Shown here: piece after piece, positions 9,053-17,745 of the stretch | Numbering within the stretch: position 1 is the stretch's first letter | Layout: the number at the start of each line of letters is the position of its first letter | NCBI RefSeq assembly: GCF_004920835.1 | Contig: NZ_QFHO01000001.1 | Coordinates: forward strand, 62,001 to 126,000 | Source: Stenotrophomonas maltophilia | GTDB lineage: Bacteria; Pseudomonadota; Gammaproteobacteria; Xanthomonadales; Xanthomonadaceae | DNA: 64,000 nucleotides | Reading direction: 5' to 3' | Program-made: the position numbers and the translations under genes | The notes under the pieces: generated by a model | Told to the model about the DNA's origin: nothing | What the model saw: the letters and a program-made list of their open reading frames with translations, nothing else | The model's database searches: none

Positions 9053-9988
9053 ATGAATATGCGCGATAGGTTGGCCGAGCACATTGCTCGCCGCATCGGA
9101 GACTACCTCGAACTAGCGGGGCGCCCATGGCCCGGGGAAGAACAGGATCTGTATTGCTTTGTGCGAAGCATCGTTTCCGATGAACGGCTGCTTTGGAGCC
9201 TGCGTGAGGAACGACTGTGGGAATACCGTCTGGAACACAGAATGCTGGACATTTTCGAAGAACAGCAGCAGAGATTGGAACAGCATGTTTCCAAAGAAAC
9301 TGCGTCCATTCTTAGGAGCATCGAGTCGATACGTTCGAGTGAAACGGCAGTTTGCCGATTCAGAGATGGGCCGCCAATGGGGGATTTCTCTCAGCTCATC
9401 GTTGCAGGAGGGCCATCATCGAAGGCGGTGGCGCAAGGCCGAGCCTTAGCTGACGACTTCCTGAAAAGCTGGTTACTAGACGCTGTCGAGATCACAATCC
9501 TTGATCCATTCCTGTTCAAGCGCGAAGCACCTTGGAGTGATACGCCCGAGACAGCAGACGAACGGGCTGCGGCTGAGGTGAAGTATGCCGATGATCTGCT
9601 GCAGGTGATCGGTAAGAACAAGAAGACTAATTTCATCTACAAAGGAAATCCGGGCAGATCCGACGGAGGGCCAATCAAAGTAACCCAAGGCGTCGCGAAC
9701 CGATTTGCTGCTCGTATGGGCGAATTTAGAATGAAGCCTACGTTCTGCGTCGTCGACGATCTACACGATCGCGTCTGGATGAAGCGGGACGATCGCGCAC
9801 GCTGGCACGCGTGCGCGGTGGGCACTTCTCGCGGCGGAGTTGGCAAACGCCCTACTTACATACTCCAGATGAGTCCTGAAGATTGTGCGGAGTACTTAAA
9901 ATACGTCGAGTATCTGGTAGGGACTGCTCAAAAGAGTCATGAAAGGCCGCTGGATTTCAAGCGGAAGCGCGCACGAGCTGGCTCCTAG
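9053..9988 (+). CDS. orphan protein of unknown function, possible degenerate PLD-like C-terminus
   Basis: I do not recognise this 311-residue protein with certainty. Residues 1-100 are charged and probably helical, with a coiled-coil-like stretch EEQQQRLEQHVSKETAS. Residues 130-310 look like an alpha/beta domain. The segment DDLHDRVWMKR (235-245), followed by HACAVGTSRGGVGK, recalls phospholipase-D-like domains in which an LHDR motif precedes a G-x-S glycine-rich turn. Such domains occur in MIT-C-type and some bacterial defence-associated proteins. Base composition is visibly lower in GC than both neighbours, and AT-rich DNA precedes it, suggesting horizontal acquisition. ATG at 9053 and 9059 are both possible; AAGG spacing slightly favours 9059. 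It stands alone between two unrelated loci. Function is open. Confidence 0.75.
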   Translation: MNMRDRLAEHIARRIGDYLELAGRPWPGEEQDLYCFVRSIVSDERLLWSLREERLWEYRLEHRMLDIFEEQQQRLEQHVSKETASILRSIESIRSSETAVCRFRDGPPMGDFSQLIVAGGPSSKAVAQGRALADDFLKSWLLDAVEITILDPFLFKREAPWSDTPETADERAAAEVKYADDLLQVIGKNKKTNFIYKGNPGRSDGGPIKVTQGVANRFAARMGEFRMKPTFCVVDDLHDRVWMKRDDRARWHACAVGTSRGGVGKRPTYILQMSPEDCAEYLKYVEYLVGTAQKSHERPLDFKRKRARAGS

Positions 9989-10095
9989 CTACCGCTATTG
10001 GCACTCCCGGCGACATCAATTGGCCAGCAAATGTTGTGGCAGCCCCGTTCTGGGGCAACGGGCGTGGTGGGGGCGGGCCAGGATCTTTCCCGGAA

Positions 10096-10839
10096 TCAAA
10101 TCCGCGTCGTCGCCATGAACCGCTCGCGATCCTGCTGCGTGCGGCGGCGGATCTCTTCCAGCGCCTGGCTCTCGGTGGCCTGCAGCATCGCTTCGAACAG
10201 GCGCTGGAAGTGATGGCGCATCGCATTGCGCGCGGCCACCGGATCACGCGCACGCAAGGCTTCGAAGATCGCCATGTGCTCGTCGGCTCGGCTGGCGCCA
10301 TCGTCATGGCAGACCCGCGAATAGACCTCGGTGACGCGCGGCAGCTCGCTGCGCATGCGCCAGATCTGCTGCACGAAGTACTCCACCACCGGATTGCCTG
10401 ACAGGCGCGCAATGGTCAGATGGAAACGGCGATCGTACTCGCCGGCTTCCTCGTCACTCAGGTCGCGACGGCACAGCGCTTCGGCCAACACCTGCAGTTC
10501 GGCGATACCGGCATCATCCAGGTTGCTGGCGGCCAGCGCGGCAGCCTCGGCCTCGAATACCGCGCGGGCAGCGGTGAGGTCGAAGGCACTGACATCCGGC
10601 AACCCACCCGGAACCTGCGTCGGCCGCGGCTTCACATGCACGCCGGAGCCGATGCGGATGGCGATCCAACCCTGTGCTTCCAGTGCGATCTCGGCCTCGC
10701 GGATGGTCACCCGGCTGACGCCGAACCGTTCGGCCAGCTCACGTTCGCCCGGCAGGCGCGAGCCCGGCGGAAATTCGCCGTCCTCGATCAGCTTGCGTAG
10801 CTTGGCGGCGATGGTCTGGTAAAGGCGGTTGGCGGACAT
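10096..10839 (-). CDS. GntR-family (FadR/FCD) transcriptional regulator of the alginate locus
   Basis: The 247-residue product begins with a GntR winged helix (PPGSRLPGERELAERFGVSRVTIREAEIAL). A C-terminal all-helical FCD ligand-binding domain follows, with the metal-site Asp/His residues typical of uronate-sensing FadR-type repressors (EAGEYDRRFHLTIARLSGN, and HFQRLFEAML near the end). It lies 102 bases downstream of, and in the same direction as, the locus receptor gene. Regulators of this family commonly sense uronates or KDG-type intermediates and bind TGGTATACCA-like operators. Three such half-matches occur in the receptor/lyase divergent promoter. I infer that it represses receptor and lyase genes until alginate products appear. 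Confidence 0.9.
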   Translation of the reverse strand: MSANRLYQTIAAKLRKLIEDGEFPPGSRLPGERELAERFGVSRVTIREAEIALEAQGWIAIRIGSGVHVKPRPTQVPGGLPDVSAFDLTAARAVFEAEAAALAASNLDDAGIAELQVLAEALCRRDLSDEEAGEYDRRFHLTIARLSGNPVVEYFVQQIWRMRSELPRVTEVYSRVCHDDGASRADEHMAIFEALRARDPVAARNAMRHHFQRLFEAMLQATESQALEEIRRRTQQDRERFMATTRI

Positions 10840-10941
10840 GCGGCTGACCCTTGGCGATTCCTTCCGGGTCCCTGCCCTGCCACCGCGGCCGGCAAGGGTC
10901 CGGTTGGAGCGACGGCGCGACCACTGGCCGCGCCGCCCTGT

Positions 10942-13833
10942 TCAGAACTTGTATCGTACACCGAAATACGCACGCCGCCCGTAGGTCACCACTTCGCGGA
11001 AGTTCCCATAAAGCGGCTGGTAGGCCACGCGCGGCTCGTTGGTCAGGTTCATCAGTTCCAGCGACAGCGACAACTGCTTGTTTACCCGGTAGCGCAGGCG
11101 CAGGTCGACGCTGGTGTTGTCGTCGTAGTAGCGGTTCTGCTGAGCGGTATTGCCAGTGAAGTCCTGGTAATAGTGCGAGCGGAACTTGCCGATGGCCTGG
11201 ATGTTGAAGCGCCCAACGTCCCAGTAGATCGAACCGGACAGCACGTGCCGCGAGAAACCGCTCAGACCCGCCGGTGGCACGATGGCCGGAATGATCGTGC
11301 CATCACTGGCCAGCTGCTCGCCCAGCCGCGAATCCTGGGTCTGGTAGTCGGCATCGGCGTAGTTGTAGCTGACCTTGAAGCCCAGCCCGTCGAAAGGCTT
11401 GGGCAGGTACGACAGTCGATGGGTAGCGCTCAGCTCGAAGCCGGTCAGCGTGCTGTCTTCGTCGGTGGTCACCTGCTGCCGCACCGGCACGGTCACGCTC
11501 TGTCCATCGATGGTGTAGGTCTCCGGCACCAGCGCCGTGGCGGTGCCGCCGTTGAACTTTTTCCAGTACACCGCACCGGCCAGCAGGGTGTCCGGGTTCG
11601 GGTACCACTCCAGCGACAGGTCCCCGTTCCAGGACATCAGGGGTTGTGCAGCCGGGTTGCCACTGGCGCTGATGTCGTCCAGCGCATCGGCCAGATTGCC
11701 GTAGGTGGCATCGCTGCTGACGTTGATGGTGCGCCCTGCGCCCAGCGCGGCGATATCCGGCCGCGACATCGCGCGGTAGGCGCCGACCCGCAGCAACAGG
11801 TCCGGCCGCAGTTCGAAAGCCGCGTTCAGGCTGGGCAGCAGCTTGTCGTTGCCCGCCTTGAACACCTGGGTGCTGTAGTCGCCGGTGGGCTGCAGACGGA
11901 TCGTACCGTCTCCGTTGTCTTCAATGCGCAGGCCGGTACGTACCCCTTCGGAACGCACATCGGTCTTCACCCAGCGCAGGCCCAGGTTGCCGGTCACCGG
12001 CAGCCCGAACAACGAGCTGCTGAACTCGCCCATCAGGTAGAGCGCGCGGGTCTTCTCGGTGATATCGACATTGTTCGGATCCTGGAAGCCCGGATCGAGG
12101 CCGCTGTCCAGGCTGCCACGGAACGACTGGTACAGGCAGTTCGGATCGAAGTAGGCCCAGGACGAAATCGTGTTGCCGCTGGCGGCATCCATGAAGTCAT
12201 CCTGCGGGAACGGCGCGCGGCAGGCCTGGCTGGCGGCGATGATCTTCGCCTTGTCGGCCGCCACGCGCTGGTCGTAGTCGGTCACCAGGGTGTTGTCTCG
12301 CAGGCGGTAGTCGGCCTGGCTGGCGCGCACGCCGCCCTTGATGCGGGTGAAGAAGCCCGATTCCGGCATGAAGCTGGCATCGAAGCGGCCGGCCTTGATC
12401 TTGTGGTCGTTCTCCGTTGCGCTGGAAGTGACGCGCGCCGCGCCGGTGTAGGCGTCCCAGTTGTTGGGGTCGAAGTTCGGCGCCAGGGCAACACTGGGCA
12501 CTTCGCCATGCCAGTCCCAGTCGTAGTCCACGTACCCGGTGGCGCCACTGCTGATGCCGGGCACGATAGCGTTGTTGACGTCGCGCTGGTTCGCGCGCAG
12601 CCGGGTCATGCGCTCGCTGTCGAGACGATTGGTGTGCGAGTAGGAAAGATCGGTGGACAGTTCCCACGCCGCGCTTGGCCGCAGGATCAGATTCAGGCCG
12701 CCGCCGGTGTATTCCTCTCCGCGCCAATAGCGATTGGAGGTGGAATCGATCGAAGTGCTGCCATGCAGGTGTCTCACGATACCCTCGTCGTCCACCTCGC
12801 GCTGGGTGATGCCGCGGCGCGCATTGGACAGGCTCAGGTCGCTGCGGTTCTCGTACCAGTTGCGCTGGGTGTGCTCGAAGTCGACATTCAATTCGACCAC
12901 GTCATTGGGCCGCCACTGCAGTGCGGCAAACTCGCTCTGCCGATCGTTGCGCTCCTGCTTGAGGCGATAGATGCGACTGCTCGGCACCAGGTAATACGGC
13001 GCGCCGTTGGCGATGGCCTGCGCACTGACTTCGCCACAGTTGGCATTGGCCACGTTCTGCATGCCATCGCAGGCATACCAGGTGGAACCGCTGGTGATGC
13101 TCTCTTCCGGATCGGAACCTTCCAGGCGCTGGAAGCCCAGCGATATACCCAGCTTCTGCCCATTGCCGAACTCGAACTGGTCGATGTAGCTGGCGGTGCC
13201 GCGGTAGCCGATGCCGTCGTCGTCGCGGTACTTCTTGTCATACTCGGCCCAGCTGCCACGCATATCGATCTGCGCCGAGCGCTTGCCGTACTCCAATGGC
13301 CGTACCGTTTCCAGGCCGATGGTGCCGGCCACGCCACCTTCGATGATGTCGGCGCGCTGGGTCTTGTAGATGGCCACCGTGTTGATCAGCTCGGCCGGGA
13401 ACATGTTGAAGTTGACCGAGCGGTCGCCACTGCCGTTGGTGATCTCGCGACCGTTGAAGTTGGTGCTGCTGAGGAAGGCGCCCAGGCCACGGATCGAGAT
13501 CTCCGAGGCACCGGTCTTGTCGCGGGTCGAGGCGGCACCGGTCAGGGTCTCGATGGCATCGGCCAGCGACGGCGCCGGCAGGTCGCCGATGTCGTCGGCG
13601 GAGAGCACATCGGCAATGACCGTATCGTCGCGCTTCTTGTTGATCGAACTCTGCATGGACTCGCGGATGCCGGTGACCTGCACCTGGTCCAGCGTGGTGG
13701 GATCCTGCCCCGCCCCGTCCTTGCCTGACTGCGCCTGGGCAGTGGGTATGCCCGCCAATGCGGCGAGCAGCGCCACGATCAGCGGTGTGGGGGACAACGA
13801 GATGCTGTGCACTGCTCCGGCGGGTCGCCGCAT
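10942..13833 (-). CDS. TonB-dependent receptor of the alginate utilisation locus
   Basis: This 963-residue outer-membrane receptor starts at the ATG at 13833, which has a strong GGAGGAGG ribosome-binding site; an upstream in-frame start (13890) would place 19 residues before the signal peptide. The signal peptide ends AQA. A TonB box-like DQVQVTGIR segment, a plug domain (VADVLSADDIGDLPAPSLADAIE, SIRGLGAF) and a long beta-barrel ending in YKF follow. The IRESMQSSINKKRDD phrase is typical of the large Xanthomonadaceae/Caulobacter receptor family for oligosaccharides. Divergent from PL6/PL17 lyases, it most likely imports alginate oligomers across the outer membrane (inference from context). 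Confidence 0.93.
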   Translation of the reverse strand: MRRPAGAVHSISLSPTPLIVALLAALAGIPTAQAQSGKDGAGQDPTTLDQVQVTGIRESMQSSINKKRDDTVIADVLSADDIGDLPAPSLADAIETLTGAASTRDKTGASEISIRGLGAFLSSTNFNGREITNGSGDRSVNFNMFPAELINTVAIYKTQRADIIEGGVAGTIGLETVRPLEYGKRSAQIDMRGSWAEYDKKYRDDDGIGYRGTASYIDQFEFGNGQKLGISLGFQRLEGSDPEESITSGSTWYACDGMQNVANANCGEVSAQAIANGAPYYLVPSSRIYRLKQERNDRQSEFAALQWRPNDVVELNVDFEHTQRNWYENRSDLSLSNARRGITQREVDDEGIVRHLHGSTSIDSTSNRYWRGEEYTGGGLNLILRPSAAWELSTDLSYSHTNRLDSERMTRLRANQRDVNNAIVPGISSGATGYVDYDWDWHGEVPSVALAPNFDPNNWDAYTGAARVTSSATENDHKIKAGRFDASFMPESGFFTRIKGGVRASQADYRLRDNTLVTDYDQRVAADKAKIIAASQACRAPFPQDDFMDAASGNTISSWAYFDPNCLYQSFRGSLDSGLDPGFQDPNNVDITEKTRALYLMGEFSSSLFGLPVTGNLGLRWVKTDVRSEGVRTGLRIEDNGDGTIRLQPTGDYSTQVFKAGNDKLLPSLNAAFELRPDLLLRVGAYRAMSRPDIAALGAGRTINVSSDATYGNLADALDDISASGNPAAQPLMSWNGDLSLEWYPNPDTLLAGAVYWKKFNGGTATALVPETYTIDGQSVTVPVRQQVTTDEDSTLTGFELSATHRLSYLPKPFDGLGFKVSYNYADADYQTQDSRLGEQLASDGTIIPAIVPPAGLSGFSRHVLSGSIYWDVGRFNIQAIGKFRSHYYQDFTGNTAQQNRYYDDNTSVDLRLRYRVNKQLSLSLELMNLTNEPRVAYQPLYGNFREVVTYGRRAYFGVRYKF

Positions 13834-13914
13834 GGTTTCCTCCTCCCAAAGGATCGCCTGCACGGCAGGCGTGGGATGCAGCTTCGGCACGGCGACATGA
13901 AAATGTCAACCAAC

Positions 13915-14031
13915 TGGTATGCAATTATTCAAATGCCTTTGTTTCATACCACTTGTCCGCCATTTAATGTGCTTGTGCAGCATGACTTTGCGCCAAAGCT
14001 GGCTTACAAAGGACGCCGAAGTGGTATGCAA
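13915..14031. promoter_or_regulatory. three TTKCATACCA-type operator candidates in the receptor/lyase divergent promoter
   Basis: TGGTATGCAA occurs at 13915-13924 and again at 14022-14031. The inverted version TTTCATACCA is at 13942-13951, 17 bases after the first. All three keep the TGGTAT half of the TGGTATACCA palindrome used by FadR-type uronate regulators. They sit in the 241-base, comparatively AT-rich gap between the receptor start (13833) and the PL6 start (14075), the only divergent promoter of the locus. Binding by the GntR protein at 10096-10839 is inferred. Confidence 0.6.
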
Positions 14032-14074
14032 GCCCACCCTGAAACGACGGCACGGCCGCCTCTGGAAGGATTTC

Positions 14075-15514
14075 ATGCGCATTCGCTCGCTCGTGCGACA
14101 CCCACTCAATAATTCATCACTGTTTTGCCTGGCCACTGGTCTGGCAATGTGCCTGACCACTTCAGCGGCAAGTGCAGCCAGCTGGCTCGTCCACGATGTC
14201 GCTGAGTTCGCTACGGCCGCCTCGGCGCTGCAGCCCGGTGATGAGATCGTGTTGGCTGACGGCACCTGGACCGACGCCCGCCTCCTGCTGAAAGGCCAAG
14301 GAACGGACGCAGCGCCGATCGTGTTGCGCGCGCAGACGGCCGGCAAGGTCGTCCTCAGCGGACGCTCGGACCTGCGCCTGGCGGGTAGCTACCTGCAGGT
14401 GTCCAATCTGGTGTTCCGCAACGGCTACGCACCCGGCGACGCGGTGGTGGCGTTCCGCGAATCCAGCAAGGCGGTCGCCAGCAGCAGCCGCGTCACCGGC
14501 CTGGTGATCGACGACTACACCAACCCCGATGCCAGCGACCAGGACTACTGGGTTTCCTTCTATGGCAGCCACAACCGCCTCGACCACAGCCAGCTGCGCG
14601 GCAAGACCAATGCCGGCCCCACCGTGGTGGTGGTGCGCGATGCCACCCAGGGCCTGGACAACCAGCACCGTATCGACCACAACTGGTTCGGGCCGCGCCC
14701 GGCGCTGGGCGTCAACGGTGGCGAAACGATCCGCGTCGGCACCAGCGACACCTCGTTGAGCGATTCCAACAGTACGGTGGAGAACAACTGGTTCGAAGGC
14801 TGCGACGGCGAGACCGAGATCATCAGCAACAAGTCCGGCGGCAATACCTACCGCGGCAACGTGTTCTACCGCTCGGCCGGCGCGCTCACGCTACGCCACG
14901 GCAACGGCAACCGCGTGATCGACAACGTGTTCCTGGGCGATGACAAGGCCGGCACCGGCGGCGTGCGCATCATCAATGCCGACCAGACCGTCAGCAACAA
15001 CTACTTCGAACGGCTGGCCGGTTCCAGCAACCGTTCCGCGCTGGCGGTGATGGATGCGCAAGCCGATCCGCCGCTGTCCGGTTATGCGCCGGTGGTCAAC
15101 GCCGCGATCAGCCGCAACACCTTCGTGGATGTGGCGAAGATCAGTTTCGGCGTCGGCCATGATGAAGCCAAGGGCATCGTGGTCGCCGCCAGCAACAGCC
15201 GCTTCACCGGCAACCTGATCGTCAACCGCACCAGCAGGAACCCGCCCAACGCCGCCAGTTCGCTGGCCGGCATCAGCTTCAGCGGCAACCTGCAGTCACC
15301 GCAGGCCAGCCCGGTGTTTCCTGGCGGTGTCGAAGGCCGCACGATCACCCTGCAGCAGTCCGCCAACGATTTATGGGTACCCGCGCCCGCCCTGCCAACT
15401 GCCGGCGCAGATCCCGGCCTGGCGATGACGGCGCGCACAGCAACCGGGGTGGACTGGTATCCCAAGGTGGGCGAGGTTGCCCTGTCACGCACCAGCACCG
15501 GAGTTGATCGATGA
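14075..15514 (+). CDS. polysaccharide lyase family 6 alginate lyase
   Basis: This 479-residue exported protein starts at the ATG at 14075, chosen over an upstream in-frame start (13919) because GGAAGGA lies 5 bases before it and a signal peptide ending SAASA follows immediately. The body is a right-handed parallel beta-helix with many NxF/NxW rungs (NHRLDHSQL-like, DHNWFG, ENNWFEG). The PL6 active-site pair is visible: Lys in IISNKSGGNTY and Arg in LTLRHGNGNRV. It cleaves alginate by beta-elimination, probably in the periplasm or outside. The stop overlaps the PL17 gene (ATGA), so the lyases are co-translated. The polyG/polyMG preference cannot be read from sequence. Confidence 0.93.
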   Translation: MRIRSLVRHPLNNSSLFCLATGLAMCLTTSAASAASWLVHDVAEFATAASALQPGDEIVLADGTWTDARLLLKGQGTDAAPIVLRAQTAGKVVLSGRSDLRLAGSYLQVSNLVFRNGYAPGDAVVAFRESSKAVASSSRVTGLVIDDYTNPDASDQDYWVSFYGSHNRLDHSQLRGKTNAGPTVVVVRDATQGLDNQHRIDHNWFGPRPALGVNGGETIRVGTSDTSLSDSNSTVENNWFEGCDGETEIISNKSGGNTYRGNVFYRSAGALTLRHGNGNRVIDNVFLGDDKAGTGGVRIINADQTVSNNYFERLAGSSNRSALAVMDAQADPPLSGYAPVVNAAISRNTFVDVAKISFGVGHDEAKGIVVAASNSRFTGNLIVNRTSRNPPNAASSLAGISFSGNLQSPQASPVFPGGVEGRTITLQQSANDLWVPAPALPTAGADPGLAMTARTATGVDWYPKVGEVALSRTSTGVDR

Positions 15515-17745
15515 GGTTGCAACCGTTGTCCGTTTCCCTGGTCCTGGCCTTGACCGTTCCGTTCGCCCTGCTTCCCGCTGCGCCGCTGCTGGCGGCACCT
15601 TCGGCATCAGCGCGCCAGGCCGATGCCGCACCAGTGCTGGTGACTGCCGCGCAATGGCAGCAGATGGCCAGCGAAGGCAGCCGTTACCCGTGGTTTGCCA
15701 AGGAACAGGCACGCTCGCAGAAGACTCTGCAGGAGATGATGAAAGCCGGTATCGACGTGCCGGTGCCCAGGGACAAAGGCGGTGGCCGCACCCATGAACA
15801 GCACAAGCGCAACTACCAGGCGCTGCTTGCGGCCGGCACGCTGTACCGGCTGACCGGCGACAAGGCCTATGTTGATTACGCGCGCGACATGCTGCTGCAG
15901 TACGCGAAGCTCTACCCCACGCTTGGGCCGCATCCGGAAGGCCGCGGGCAGATTCCCGGCCGCGTGTTCTGGCAGGTACTGAACGATTCGGTGTGGCTGG
16001 TCAACGCCATCCAGGGTTACGACGCGATCCGTGATGCATTGTCCACCGAGGATCGCAACACCATCGAATCGAAGGTGTTGCGACCGATGGCGGAGTTCCT
16101 GGTGAGCGAGCCGAAGAACTACGACCAGATCCACAACCATGCGACCTGGGCGGTGGCTGCGACCGGCATGACCGGCTACGTGCTGCGCGACCCGGAGCTG
16201 GTGGAGAAATCCCTGCGTGGCAGCCAGAAGAACGACCAGTTTGGCTTCCTGCGCCAGATCGACCTACTGTTCTCGCCCGATGGCTATTACGAGGAAGGCC
16301 CCTACTACCAGCGCTATGCGTTGGCGCCGTTCCTGCTGTTCGCCAACGCCATCGAGCGCAACGAGCCGCAGCGGAAGATCTTCCAGCGTCGCGATGGCGT
16401 ACTGCTGAAGGCAGTGGACGTGTTGGTGCAGACCAGCTACGGCGGCCTGTTCTTCCCGATCAACGACGCCATCCTCGACAAAGGCATCGATACCGAGGAG
16501 CTGGTGGCTGGCATCGGCATCGCCTATGCACGCACCGGCGACGATCGCCTGCTGTCGGTGGCACAGCAGCAGAAGCGCCTGCTGCTGTCGCCCGAAGGCC
16601 TGCAAGTGGCGCAGGCACTGGCCGCCAACAAGGCCAAGCCCTTCGATTATCGACCGATGCTGCTGCGCGACGGGCCCGACGGCGATCGCGGCGGCCTGGC
16701 GATCCTGCGCATGAACGGCGAACGCGGCCAGGCGCTGGTGCAGAAGGACACCATGCAGGGCATGGGCCATGGCCACTTCGACAAGCTCAACTGGCTGTTC
16801 TACGACAAAGGCAACCCGGTGGTGACCGACTACGGCGCCGCCCGCTTCCTCAACGTGGAAGCCAAGCGCGGCGGCATCTACCTGGCCGAGAACCGCAGCT
16901 GGGCCAAGCAGACCGTGGCCCACAACACCCTGGTGGTGGACGAGCAGAGCCACTTCAAGGGCGACTGGAAGCGCGGCGAGGAACATGCGCCGCAGGTGCG
17001 TTTCTTCCAGGCCGATGCCGATACCCAGATAGCCTCGGCAATGATGCGCGACGCCTACCCTGGCGTGGTCTTCACCCGTACCCAGGCACTGCTGCGCCAC
17101 CCGGACCTTGCCCTTCCGGTGGTGCTGGACCTGATGCAGGTACACGGTGACAAGACCGCGCGCTACGACCTGCCGCTGCACTTCAACGGGCATATCGTCA
17201 GCACCGGCTTCGAGGCCGAACATTTCCCCGCACAGCGCCCGGTGCTGGGTGCGGACAACGGTTACCAGCACCTGTGGCTGGATGCCCGCAGCAAGCCTGG
17301 CAGCGAACCGCGCTCGCTGGCTTGGCTGCTGGATGGTCGCTTCTACACCTATCGTTTCGGCAGCAGCGCACCATCGCAGGCACTGCTGGTGGAAAGCGGC
17401 GCCAACGATCCCGAATTCAACCTGCGCCGTGAACCTGCACTGCTGCAGCGCGTGGAAGGACAGAAGGATGTGACTTTCTTCAGCGTGCTGGAACCCCACG
17501 GCGAGTACAACGGCACCGCCGAGTACGTGCACGGTGCCGACAGCCGCATCCGCGAGGTGGTGCGCACCCGTGGCAGCGACGCAGAAGTGATCGAGCTGCG
17601 CCTGGCCAGCGGTGCACGCATCGCGCTGGGCGTGGCCGACGACAGCAGCGCCAAGGGCGAGCACAGCGTGACCGTGGACGGCCATGCCTACCGCTGGAGC
17701 GGCAGCCACGCGCGCATCGACCGCAGCAAGGGTGATGAAAAATGA
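15511..17745 (+). CDS. polysaccharide lyase family 17 oligoalginate lyase (heparinase II/III-like)
   Basis: This 744-residue exported enzyme has a signal peptide (MRLQPLSVSLVLALTVPF, ending near LLAAPSA), an N-terminal alpha/alpha-toroid alginate-lyase domain and a C-terminal heparinase II/III-like beta-sandwich. Visible active-site elements are the Asn-His pair in IHNHATWAV and a Tyr cluster in YYEEGPYYQRY, plus the metal/structural site GHGHFDKLNW and SWAKQTVAHNTLVVD. It releases unsaturated monouronate from oligoalginate, which rearranges to DEH. A PL17 exolytic lyase is documented in S. maltophilia. It overlaps both its upstream lyase and downstream permease by ATGA. Confidence 0.95.
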   Translation: MRLQPLSVSLVLALTVPFALLPAAPLLAAPSASARQADAAPVLVTAAQWQQMASEGSRYPWFAKEQARSQKTLQEMMKAGIDVPVPRDKGGGRTHEQHKRNYQALLAAGTLYRLTGDKAYVDYARDMLLQYAKLYPTLGPHPEGRGQIPGRVFWQVLNDSVWLVNAIQGYDAIRDALSTEDRNTIESKVLRPMAEFLVSEPKNYDQIHNHATWAVAATGMTGYVLRDPELVEKSLRGSQKNDQFGFLRQIDLLFSPDGYYEEGPYYQRYALAPFLLFANAIERNEPQRKIFQRRDGVLLKAVDVLVQTSYGGLFFPINDAILDKGIDTEELVAGIGIAYARTGDDRLLSVAQQQKRLLLSPEGLQVAQALAANKAKPFDYRPMLLRDGPDGDRGGLAILRMNGERGQALVQKDTMQGMGHGHFDKLNWLFYDKGNPVVTDYGAARFLNVEAKRGGIYLAENRSWAKQTVAHNTLVVDEQSHFKGDWKRGEEHAPQVRFFQADADTQIASAMMRDAYPGVVFTRTQALLRHPDLALPVVLDLMQVHGDKTARYDLPLHFNGHIVSTGFEAEHFPAQRPVLGADNGYQHLWLDARSKPGSEPRSLAWLLDGRFYTYRFGSSAPSQALLVESGANDPEFNLRREPALLQRVEGQKDVTFFSVLEPHGEYNGTAEYVHGADSRIREVVRTRGSDAEVIELRLASGARIALGVADDSSAKGEHSVTVDGHAYRWSGSHARIDRSKGDEK

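Noticed and set aside
11173-13728. An 851-codon open frame on the plus strand
   Set aside because: It runs antisense to the alginate receptor gene; long shadow frames are expected in GC-rich DNA and its translation has no domain features.
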